Shown here piece by piece: positions 14,975 through 21,091 of a stretch of DNA of 26,822 nt (position 1 is the stretch's first letter; each line of letters begins with the position of its first letter). Position numbers and translations under genes: made by a program. Below the pieces are notes generated by a model. It had not been told where the DNA came from. It saw only the letters and a list, made by a program, of their open reading frames with translations, and made no database searches. The stretch lies in NCBI GenBank assembly GCA_034717835.1, contig JAYELZ010000012.1, positions 1 to 26,822 of the forward strand, in the 5' to 3' direction. Source of the DNA: G713 sp034717835 (GTDB taxonomy: Bacteria > Chloroflexota > Anaerolineae > B4-G1 > SLSP01).

Positions 14975-15929
14975 GTCGCCCTCGCAGCTGCTGCGCCAAT
15001 AACTCCAACTTACCCTCCACCTCGTACCAACTGATCTGCGAAAGCCCCAGCTTGCGGCGCAACGCCTCGGATTCCATGCCCTCCAGTTTATCGCGGACCG
15101 CACACGTCCAGCGGAGCATCTCAAAAGAGAGCCGGGAGAGCTGCGCGCGCTGAGCCACCTTCGCCAGCACGTACTCCAAATTGCGCGCTGTCCAGGGGAA
15201 GAGCAACTGTTGCGGTGCATACTCCTGTTGGTAGGCAGCCAACACGTTCGGCCACCGGGGGGGAAGCGCGAGACGGCGTTCCTTGTGCCGCCGGTTGGCT
15301 TGCTGGTAGCGTATCCAGAGCGCAGGATGCTCGCGGTCAGTCAAGTCAATGTGGTTGAGAGCAATGCGCACACATTCACCCTTCTTGATGCCGGTATGCA
15401 GCAGCAACGTCACCAATAGATGCGGGCGCGAGTCAGGGTCATGCTCTTCATCGCCCTGCCGCATAGCCTGCGTCGCCGCCAACATAGCTTGGAGTTGCTC
15501 ATCAGTCAAAACATCGGGGAGCGGCGCGGAGACAGTATGATGAATCAACGGGGCGGAAGGGTCGCGGGCGAAGAGCTCCTCATCAGTTAGCCACCCAAAG
15601 AAGACCTTGAGCGTGGTAATCCGGCGTTCCAGTGTCTTGGGACTGCAAGGCACGTCGCGCAACTTCTCCATCCAGGTTAGAAAGGCCTTTAGATTCGCGG
15701 TGCTGATTTTATCCAGAGCTTCACCCGCACCCAAATACTCGATCAGCAATTCCACATCCAACCGGAAGGCTTGCTGGGTATTCTCGGTAAAACCGCGCCT
15801 CTCCATATACGTTTCAAACGCGCCCAGGGCGGTAGCCAGTGAGGATGAGGGCCTAAGCGCAGAGCTCGTCGCCGCCGGAACATCCGGGGTTTCAAAAAGC
15901 TCTAGCTGTCTCTTTTTTGAGGTTTCCAT
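14967..15929 (-). CDS. Tyrosine-recombinase-like protein with degenerate catalytic site
   Basis: 320 residues with the XerC/D plan: N-terminal SAM-like core-binding domain (about 30-115: 'FETYMERRGFTENTQQAFRLDVELLIEYL') and a C-terminal catalytic-domain fold (about 140-315). Of the catalytic set, the hairpin lysine (K216) and the second arginine (R273 in EMLRW) are present. The first arginine is lysine (TGIKKGE, K182), the first histidine of HxxRH is E270, the second is W274, the later histidine is L296, and the expected nucleophile position in GLSQISWYEVEG is glutamate (E305), although Y302 is three residues away. It is therefore probably not an active recombinase by the standard route and may be a DNA-binding derivative. 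It overlaps the VTT gene by eight bases. Confidence 0.8.
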   Translation of the reverse strand: METSKKRQLELFETPDVPAATSSALRPSSSLATALGAFETYMERRGFTENTQQAFRLDVELLIEYLGAGEALDKISTANLKAFLTWMEKLRDVPCSPKTLERRITTLKVFFGWLTDEELFARDPSAPLIHHTVSAPLPDVLTDEQLQAMLAATQAMRQGDEEHDPDSRPHLLVTLLLHTGIKKGECVRIALNHIDLTDREHPALWIRYQQANRRHKERRLALPPRWPNVLAAYQQEYAPQQLLFPWTARNLEYVLAKVAQRAQLSRLSFEMLRWTCAVRDKLEGMESEALRRKLGLSQISWYEVEGKLELLAQQLRGRLA

Positions 15930-15937
15930 AGAGTTAC

Positions 15938-15965
15938 ATTATACGCGCCAGCAACCGGGGGTCAA
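15938..15965 (-). promoter_or_regulatory. Strong sigma-70-type promoter with near-leaderless start for the recombinase-like gene
   Basis: Minus strand: TTGACC (15960-15965), a 16-base spacer and a perfect TATAAT (15938-15943). The ATG at 15929 comes only eight bases after the -10 box, so transcription probably begins at or within a base or two of the start codon. No ribosome binding sequence is present. Confidence 0.65.
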
Positions 15966-15984
15966 TTGGAGGAGATGAGGCGTG

Positions 15985-16076
15985 GTGTCCAGGGGCAGCC
16001 CGAGTAGCAGCGCGCCTCCGCAAGCGACTGCAGTCGTGACATTTTGATAGCGACGGCGTCCCCGCCGCCAACTCGT
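15985..16076. repeat. Palindromic element P4, between rsmG and the recombinase-like gene
   Basis: Contains the hairpin agcgactgcagtcgt (about 16021-16035) and the GC-rich inverted stretch around gcgacggcgtccccgccgcc (16051-16070). Directly downstream of rsmG on the minus strand; could end its transcript. Shares the GCGACT-N-AGTCG theme with P3. Confidence 0.5.
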
Positions 16077-16799
16077 TTAGCCCGCCAACGGCCGTTTGGA
16101 GGGCATCCCGGGACGCCGGGGATATTTCTCTGGCGTGGCTGCCCCTTTGTCCAAAACAACCAGATAACGTCGCTCCACAAGGCCGCGCATCTCTACTGGC
16201 ACCAATTGCTGGACATGCCCGCCCAGATAGATGATCGCTGCTTCAGCCAGCTGCACTTCAGCCACGGCATTTTCGCCCTTCTGCGCCAGGACGTGCCCGC
16301 CAATTCGCGCCAGGGGCAACAAGTACTCCGCCAGAATCGTCATCTCCGCCACCGCGCGCGCTACGACCCAATCGTAACACTCGCGGTGCGCGGGGTCTTG
16401 CCCCAACGTCTCTGCCCGCGCGTGCAAGACGGTGACGTCGCGCAGTCCTAGCCGCTGCACGATATGCTCCAGGAAGTGCGTTTTCTTGCGGGTTGCTTCT
16501 ACCAACGTCAATTTGATGCCCGGTCGCAGCACCTTGAGCGGAATACCGGGAAAACCTGCGCCGGTTCCCACGTCAATGAGTGATTGCGTGGTCAACCTTC
16601 CCCGCGCCTCCAGGGCCAGCAGACAAGTGGCCGAGTCCAGGAAATGCCGCACTTGCGCGCTCTTATAGTCGGTGATGGCGGTCAGGTTGAATTTTTCGTT
16701 CCAGCTGACGAGCTCCTCGTAGTAGATACGAAAGGCCGCTAGATGCGCTGGCTCCAGAGCGATCTGCAAATCCCTAGCGCCGGTGGTCAATAACTCCAT
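16077..16799 (-). CDS. rsmG: 16S rRNA (guanine(527)-N(7))-methyltransferase RsmG
   Basis: 240 residues. It carries the RsmG pattern: WNEKFNLT (33-40), RHFLDS (51-56), the SAM-binding DVGTGAGFPGIPL (76-88), the acidic E101 in LVEATRKKTHFL, and 'VVARAVAEMTILAEYLLPLARIGGHVLAQKG'. It methylates G527 of 16S rRNA, in the cytoplasm. The frame can be extended to 16829, but the ATG at 16799 has an AGAGGAG site nine bases upstream and gives the family's N-terminus, so I use it. It lies 88 bases after pckA. Its leader (16804-16834) is shared with the SBP lipoprotein gene. Confidence 0.95.
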   Translation of the reverse strand: MELLTTGARDLQIALEPAHLAAFRIYYEELVSWNEKFNLTAITDYKSAQVRHFLDSATCLLALEARGRLTTQSLIDVGTGAGFPGIPLKVLRPGIKLTLVEATRKKTHFLEHIVQRLGLRDVTVLHARAETLGQDPAHRECYDWVVARAVAEMTILAEYLLPLARIGGHVLAQKGENAVAEVQLAEAAIIYLGGHVQQLVPVEMRGLVERRYLVVLDKGAATPEKYPRRPGMPSKRPLAG

Positions 16800-16803
16800 A
16801 CGC

Positions 16804-16834
16804 ACTCCTCTGAAAATAGCAAATGGCAAATCTG
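16804..16834 (-). repeat. rsmG leader module, copy 1 (shared with the leader at 22384-22459)
   Basis: Read on the minus strand: CAGATTTGCCATTTGCTAT (16834-16816) followed directly, with a three-base overlap, by TATTTTCAGAGGAGT (16818-16804), which contains the ribosome site of rsmG. The first word is itself heptamer-like (ATTTGCC, ATTTGCT). The same two words occur before the SBP lipoprotein on the plus strand, there separated by 42 bases. Confidence 0.65.
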
Positions 16835-16887
16835 CAAATCCGCTTAAGCTGCTGACTAATTTTCATTTGCGTAATCGGTGGACAATG

Positions 16888-18462
16888 TTAGCTATCCAAA
16901 TCCAAAGCGGATGCGATGACCGGATCAAGAGCCGGGAATTTAGCCAACCACGCGCGCCGATCCTCTTTTAACACCTGGGTCAACGCCGCGTATTCCTCCA
17001 GTGTGTAGTAACGGCGCGGATTCAGACGCTCGGCATAATCAGGCAACCCCTCCACCTCCACGGCGACCTCATATCCCCAATCGGGATCGCGTTCCCAGCG
17101 GATACCGCCTTTAGCCAGCTGCTTGATGATCTCGGTGGAATCCAACACGCCGACCTTCGCGCCCACTTTCTTCCCGTGCGCGGCGATACGCTCCTGGCGT
17201 TGCACGTCGCGGGTACCAATCCGCCCGGTGTTGAGTAAAAAGACCTGCACATCAGGATTCTGGCGCAACAGCCGGAGAAAGGTATTGCCCTCATCATCAT
17301 AAGAGCCAATGATGAAGGGATTAGTACCCACACTATGCACCGATTGACCGGCTTTAGCCGGATCGCCCGCGGCCGTCTCGATGGATTCGCCCAGCATGAA
17401 GAACGCCGCTCCCTGTTCTGGCGTCAACCGCGCCACCGCCGGTACAATATCCTCGCGCCGGGTGATAAAGACGATGACATCCGCGCACGGCAGGTCAATG
17501 CTCTCGTCGGTGTACTCCATGTCCGCCCGAAAAACGATAGCGCGACCGTTACGTCCCAGCGTGTAGTTGAGGAACCCCGGCGCGCCATCCGGCTCGACCC
17601 AGACATTCTCCAACATCGCCCGTGGAGAAGTCGCCGCGCCGTACAACAACGGCTGGCTCTCCTCATCCAAGCCCTCAGTCTTGATGAAGAAGTTGTCTTC
17701 GGTGCCGTAGCAGTACGCATCCGAGCGCATCAGCACCACATCATCCTGACGAATGGCAACGCTCTCTTCCCCTGACAAGAAATGGTGATGGCAAGTCAGC
17801 GTTGTCTTGCCGGTCCCGCTCAGGCCGAAGAAGATGGCGCCCTTCTCCACCAGCTGGCCCTGCCGATCCAGCACACGGAGCACTTTGGAACCAGCGTGCA
17901 ACCCCAACCCATCATGCTCCTTCATCCAATACATCGCCAGACGGAGGAAGGATTTCTTGACCTCTCCCGCATAATCACTCCCCAGCGCGTAGGTGGTGTA
18001 CGTGGTAGGATCGACTAAGATACGGCGTTCCATGAACTTATCGCGCCATTGGGGAACCATGACTGTGGTGACATCAGCGTGCTCACGCTCGGCGTACTCC
18101 GGCGGCGCGTTGAAAAGCGATTGCCCCCACATAAAAGCGAGCCGGGCGTTTTCGATGGGGAGGTAGAGCCGGCAATGCAACCGCAAGTCAGGGTTATCGC
18201 CCAGCACCCGGTCAAGTTGGATAAGGCGCATAGTGCGCAAGGAAGCCTGCGCTTCTTCCAACCACCGGCGTTGCTCGGCGTCCGGTTCAGCGAAGAGAAT
18301 ATCGGTGAATTTAGCGGAACGGCTGCGGATCCGCGTGATGTAACGCGCTGAACCAAACTTGGTAGTCGTCTCCTCAACTTTGGCCCAAGAACGCAACTGC
18401 TCCCAGGAAGGATTTTTAATGATCTCCAATGCTGCGATCGGACGAGTAAAAATTTCAGACAT
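16888..18462 (-). CDS. pckA: Phosphoenolpyruvate carboxykinase (ATP)
   Basis: 524 residues. Converts oxaloacetate and ATP to PEP, CO2 and ADP, the entry step of gluconeogenesis. Visible motifs are the kinase-1a P-loop GLSGTGKTTLT (213-223), the metal/ATP site 'RQDDVVLMRSDAYCYGTEDNFFIKTEGL' (238-265), and 'FRADMEYTDESIDLPCADVIVFITRR' (311-336). The C-terminal region (TGRIGTRDVQRQERI, 412-426) is less typical than in E. coli PckA, and the N-terminus is divergent, so this belongs to a distant branch of the ATP type. The ATG at 18462 has an AAGGAG site. The gene is the first of a likely pckA-rsmG unit. Confidence 0.92.
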   Translation of the reverse strand: MSEIFTRPIAALEIIKNPSWEQLRSWAKVEETTTKFGSARYITRIRSRSAKFTDILFAEPDAEQRRWLEEAQASLRTMRLIQLDRVLGDNPDLRLHCRLYLPIENARLAFMWGQSLFNAPPEYAEREHADVTTVMVPQWRDKFMERRILVDPTTYTTYALGSDYAGEVKKSFLRLAMYWMKEHDGLGLHAGSKVLRVLDRQGQLVEKGAIFFGLSGTGKTTLTCHHHFLSGEESVAIRQDDVVLMRSDAYCYGTEDNFFIKTEGLDEESQPLLYGAATSPRAMLENVWVEPDGAPGFLNYTLGRNGRAIVFRADMEYTDESIDLPCADVIVFITRREDIVPAVARLTPEQGAAFFMLGESIETAAGDPAKAGQSVHSVGTNPFIIGSYDDEGNTFLRLLRQNPDVQVFLLNTGRIGTRDVQRQERIAAHGKKVGAKVGVLDSTEIIKQLAKGGIRWERDPDWGYEVAVEVEGLPDYAERLNPRRYYTLEEYAALTQVLKEDRRAWLAKFPALDPVIASALDLDS

Positions 18463-18481
18463 GCGTATCTCCTTTGTGTAG

Positions 18482-18511
18482 TTGTTAGCGGGGTAGCTAT
18501 TAGCCGTTAGC
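18482..18511. repeat. NNNTAGC repeat array in the pckA leader
   Basis: Four units, TTGTTAGC, GGGGTAGC, TATTAGC and CGTTAGC, of 8, 8, 7 and 7 bases, ending about nine bases before the pckA ribosome site on the minus strand. It behaves like the other boundary arrays in the window. Confidence 0.5.
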
Positions 18512-18635
18512 GCGCCTGGCGACTAAAGTCGCGGCTACAGTTGCGAAGTCCACCTGCGTGGACTAGGGCTCCTTTTGATCCATCGGTGACACATAGTTAG
18601 CTATGGCCGGTCTCCTGACCGTGCCACCCTTACGG
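18512..18635. repeat. Compound palindromic element P3
   Basis: Successive hairpins: gcgactaaagtcgc (18519-18532) followed by GGCTAC, agtccacctgcgtggact (18547-18564, seven-base stem), an ACATAG/CTATG pair (about 18591-18605), and cggtctcctgaccg (18608-18621). No coding frame. It fills the space between the truncated AbiEii-like gene and pckA. Confidence 0.6.
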
Positions 18636-18666
18636 AAAGCTATCTTTTTTCAGTGAAACCAGGTTT

Positions 18667-18939
18667 TTATCCTGTTAATCCTGTCCATCTTCCCCCAACC
18701 TGAGCTCTCCCAGGCGGCGCCAGCGCACGCAGAATCTCCCGGCGGGTAGTGCGGGTCACAGTATCAACGTTCGAGAAGAAATCCAAATCTATCGAGCGCC
18801 GGTGACCGAGGCGCAGAGCCAACGCCGTACCGCCGGCCAGGTAGAAACGCTCCATAAAAGCACATTGGCCAATGGAATATAGCAACTCACGCAATTTTGG
18901 CGTGACCGCTTCCCAATGGACGGGACTTAATAGGGCCAT
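18667..18939 (-). pseudogene. Truncated AbiEii-type nucleotidyltransferase (toxin-like) remnant
   Basis: 90 residues. It starts as an AbiEii/AbiGii-family nucleotidyltransferase: 'FYLAGGTALALRLGHRRSIDLDFFS' (32-56), which includes the GGTxL and DxDFF catalytic pattern. Full members are about 200-300 residues; here the frame stops after the first third. The last seven codons (RWTGLTG, then stop) are encoded by the nonamer repeat ACAGGATTA/ACAGGATAA (18669-18686). So the 3' two-thirds appear lost and replaced by repeat DNA. It overlaps the DUF6922 gene by 13 bases, as in the normal pair. Probably a non-functional toxin half, though a small protein could still be made. Confidence 0.7.
18669..18686. 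repeat. Nonamer repeat ending the AbiEii-like gene
   Basis: Two nine-base units, ATCCTGTTA and ATCCTGTCC, then ATC. On the minus strand they encode the final residues of the truncated nucleotidyltransferase, and its stop codon begins inside them. Confidence 0.5.
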
Positions 18940-19238
18940 ATCCGCTGCTCCTCACTGCGCGGATGGGGCGCGCGTGGTAAATCCAGCAACACGCACCAGA
19001 GATTGTAACGCCGCCAGGGTAGCCGTCGTGGCCCATCACGTTTCACCCAGGCGCGGATGCGGTCGCGCCGGTAGCGCTGCCAGAGCCACTGCAACGCGCG
19101 CCGGTCGCCATAAGCCAACGTGCGCTCCAAGATCAGGTCGCTGTGCTCCTCCGGATCAAGCTGCTCCAGATCGTACTCCTGGAAACATGGCGCCAGCCGA
19201 CGTGGAATCCCGGCGTCCGTAGTCGTTTCACATTCCAT
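18927..19238 (-). CDS. DUF6922-like protein, partner of the AbiEii-type gene
   Basis: 103 residues: 'FQEYDLEQLDPEEHSDLILERTLAYGDRRALQWLWQRYRRDRIRAWVKRDGPRRLPWRRYNLWCVLLD'. This is the pattern of the small DUF6922 proteins, which commonly sit directly upstream of AbiEii nucleotidyltransferase genes and are thought to act as the antitoxin or control partner (inference). It is basic and helical, with no membrane segment. The ATG at 19238 has only a poor ribosome site, and the octamer array at 19263-19334 ends 24 bases before it. The partner is truncated, so the pair is probably decaying. Confidence 0.7.
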   Translation of the reverse strand: MECETTTDAGIPRRLAPCFQEYDLEQLDPEEHSDLILERTLAYGDRRALQWLWQRYRRDRIRAWVKRDGPRRLPWRRYNLWCVLLDLPRAPHPRSEEQRIWPY

Positions 19239-19262
19239 CTTATTTCACTTACCCTCACTACC

Positions 19263-19334
19263 TTCTCGCTGACTCGCTCTCTCGCTCTCTCGCTGACTCG
19301 CTTTCTCGCTGACTCGCTTACTCGCTTTCTCGCT
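19263..19334. repeat. Octamer tandem array (NNCTCGCT), nine units, at the GT2 stop codon
   Basis: Nine perfect-phase 8-base units with fixed CTCGCT and a variable first pair (TT, GA, CT, CT, GA, TT, GA, TA, TT). On the minus strand the unit is AGCGAGNN. The array starts in the stop codon of the GT2 gene (TAA at 19334-19336) and fills the space before the DUF6922 gene. Confidence 0.85.
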
Positions 19335-20059
19335 TACTCATAAATCCCGGCGCGCAGATTACGCCGCACGCGCCACACTTCCCGAATCATGCGGATGGAA
19401 TCCTGGAGAGGATTGACCCGGCTCCCCTCTCCGTAGTACCAGGGAATGCCAACTTCTATGATTTGATGGCCGCGTTGCTGCGCCAGTGCCAGGATTTCCA
19501 CGTCAAAGGCCCAGCCGTCGATGGTTTGTAGCGCGAAGAGCTCTTGCGCCACCTCCCGCCGCAGCGACTTGAAGCCGCATTGAGTATCCTGGATCCGCGG
19601 TACGGCCAGCACGCGCACCACGAAGTTGAAGATGCGCCCCATGATATGACGATACCAGGGTTCATGGTAACGTTGCGCGCCGGCTGCTTCGCGGGAACCG
19701 ATGGCGATATCGTAATCGCCCCCCAACGTCTCTGGAAAGAAGCGGGGCAGTTCCTCAATGGGCATCGCCAGATCGGCGTCGCAGATAAAGACGTAGCGGC
19801 CCGTCGCGGCCAAGATCCCCTGGCGGACGGCGGCGCCTTTACCGGGGATGGGTTGCTCCAGCACTTGCAGGCGCGGGTATAACGCGGAGAGCTCACGGGC
19901 TACCTCGCCGGTATTGTCCTGACTGTGGTTGTTCACTACAATCACATCTAACGTTTCAGCGCAAGCCGCGACGAAATTCATCACTCTAGGGAGGGTTTGG
20001 GGCAGACGGTGAGCCTCGTTATAGGCGGGAATAATAATGGTCATCAATGGTACATTCAT
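19334..20059 (-). CDS. GT2 glycosyltransferase, dolichyl-phosphate beta-glucosyltransferase (Alg5) type
   Basis: 241 residues, GT-A fold: IIIPAYNEAHRLP (8-20), the IPGKGAAVRQG motif (71-81), CDADLAMP (93-100, metal-binding DAD), GSREAAG (121-127), RxxMGRxFN (137-145), 'QDTQCGFKSLRRE' (157-169) and a 'GWAFDVEILALAQQRGHQIIEVGIPW' stretch. Alg5-type enzymes charge a polyprenyl phosphate with glucose. Unlike eukaryotic Alg5 there is no N-terminal membrane helix. The ATG at 20059 follows an AGAGG site, which itself lies just past an octamer array (20071-20174). The gene runs directly into a different octamer array at its stop codon. Its product may supply a lipid-sugar donor, but no transferase lies beside it. 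Confidence 0.88.
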   Translation of the reverse strand: MNVPLMTIIIPAYNEAHRLPQTLPRVMNFVAACAETLDVIVVNNHSQDNTGEVARELSALYPRLQVLEQPIPGKGAAVRQGILAATGRYVFICDADLAMPIEELPRFFPETLGGDYDIAIGSREAAGAQRYHEPWYRHIMGRIFNFVVRVLAVPRIQDTQCGFKSLRREVAQELFALQTIDGWAFDVEILALAQQRGHQIIEVGIPWYYGEGSRVNPLQDSIRMIREVWRVRRNLRAGIYE

Positions 20060-20070
20060 ATAACCTCTAA

Positions 20071-20174
20071 ATTAGTCAGGTAGTCAATTAGTCAATTAGT
20101 CAGGTAGTCCGGTAGTCCGGTAGTCCGGTAGTCGGGTAGTCAGGTAGTCAGGTAGTCAGGTAGTCAGGTAATCA
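20071..20174. repeat. Octamer tandem array (GGTAGTCA family), thirteen units
   Basis: Thirteen consecutive 8-base units in one phase: five end in the AGTCA of ATTAGTCA or GGTAGTCA on the left, three are GGTAGTCC, one is GGTAGTCG, four are GGTAGTCA and the last is GGTAATCA. A degenerate unit AATAGTCA stays in phase at 20183-20190. It fills the whole space between the PHP gene and the ribosome site of the GT2 gene, and the residues LTI plus stop of the PHP protein come from its edge. Confidence 0.85.
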
Positions 20175-20179
20175 GAGGG

Positions 20180-21091
20180 TTAAATAGTCAGGAAACTATC
20201 CAACTTTTCCCTTCTCTTTTCTCCCTTCTCTTTTTTCCCTTCTCTTTTTTCCCTTTTCCACACTTCTCTCTCACTTCTCCCTCCACTCCCTATCTGCACC
20301 CAGTCTACCACGTTTCGCTTCTTGAAGCGCGCGAAACGGGTGAAACCGGCGGCTTGCGCCAGCGCGCGAGCACGGGCGAAGTGTTGCCCCACTTGTCCGG
20401 GACGATGAGCGTCCGAACCTAAGACCAGAATCTCCCCGCCCAACTCGCGATACCAGCGTAAGATGGTCAATCCTGGAGCGGGATCGTCCAGTCCCATGCT
20501 CCAGGGAGAGGTGTTGATTTCCAAGCCTTTGTCGCGCGCGATGACGGCTTTAAGTGCCCGGTGGATGAGTGATTTATACGGCGTAATCGGCAGAGTACGG
20601 CCACACAATGTCCAGGCGTCGCGCTGCACTAAGTCGAAATGGGCCAGTACGTCATACTCGCCTTCCTCGGCTAAGAGTACCAGCTCCTCGAAATAGCGCT
20701 GATAGGCCCGTTCCATTCCCTCCGCAAACGCGACTGGCTGCCAGCCCGGCAACCCGGCGGCCCAATGGATGGCACCCAAGATATAATCCCAGGGCCAAGC
20801 GGCCAACAGCGCGCGCGCCTGCGGGAGAAAGCGGTGCGAGCTGCCCAGCTCCAAGCCGGCCAAGAGTTGGAGCTGCTGGCCGTATTTAGCCCGCACTTTC
20901 CGCAGTTCCGCAAAATAACGCTCCGGCATCAGATACCCGGTCGCATCATCCTCCCCGTACCACTCCAGATGATCGGTGAAAGCCAGTTCCTGCAATCCAG
21001 CGCGCCAGGCCGCCTCGGCCATCTCCACCATCGGCGTGTCGGCATCGGAAGAGTGCTGGGAGTGCAGGTGATAATCGCAGCGCAGACCCAT
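20180..21091 (-). CDS. PHP-domain phosphoesterase (histidinol-phosphatase-like) with repeat-encoded tail
   Basis: 303 residues from the ATG at 21091. PHP metal-binding motifs: DYHLHS (6-11, H8 and H10), FTDHLEW (38-44), 'AHFDL' and GSDAH (225-229). The architecture fits HisK/HisJ-like histidinol phosphatases or related PHP hydrolases; the natural substrate is not certain. The start overlaps the lipid-kinase stop (TGATG), and a GTG at 21094 is a possible alternative start, but the ATG has the better spacing to AGAGG. After the conserved fold ends near residue 268, a charged tail (EREVWKREKREGKKEKGEKRREK) is read from a 14-base repeat, and the last three codons come from the octamer array. Confidence 0.85.
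   Translation of the reverse strand: MGLRCDYHLHSQHSSDADTPMVEMAEAAWRAGLQELAFTDHLEWYGEDDATGYLMPERYFAELRKVRAKYGQQLQLLAGLELGSSHRFLPQARALLAAWPWDYILGAIHWAAGLPGWQPVAFAEGMERAYQRYFEELVLLAEEGEYDVLAHFDLVQRDAWTLCGRTLPITPYKSLIHRALKAVIARDKGLEINTSPWSMGLDDPAPGLTILRWYRELGGEILVLGSDAHRPGQVGQHFARARALAQAAGFTRFARFKKRNVVDWVQIGSGGRSEREVWKREKREGKKEKGEKRREKLDSFLTI
20209..20250. repeat. 14-base pyrimidine tandem repeat in the PHP 3' coding region
   Basis: Three units: CCCTTCTCTTTTCT, CCCTTCTCTTTTTT and CCCTTCTCTTTTTT. On the minus strand it is a polypurine run that encodes Lys, Glu, Arg and Gly. Since 14 is not a multiple of 3, each repeat is read in a different frame. Confidence 0.75.

Noticed and set aside
14975..15220. 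82-codon N-terminal extension of the VTT protein frame
   Set aside because: It only translates the recombinase gene in another frame and reads as unstructured Arg/Ser/Trp-rich sequence; a TTG with a ribosome site gives a normal VTT N-terminus.
14967..15929. Integrase marking a genomic island or prophage
   Set aside because: No attachment site, tRNA, phage gene or plasmid gene nearby; the catalytic residues are degenerate and the neighbours are housekeeping genes.
18463..18666. Continuation of the truncated nucleotidyltransferase in another frame (frameshift instead of deletion)
   Set aside because: The sequence downstream is palindromic repeat DNA with no trace of the missing two-thirds in any frame.
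20071..20174. CRISPR array
   Set aside because: Units are 8 bases with no spacers and no cas genes nearby; it is a simple tandem repeat.
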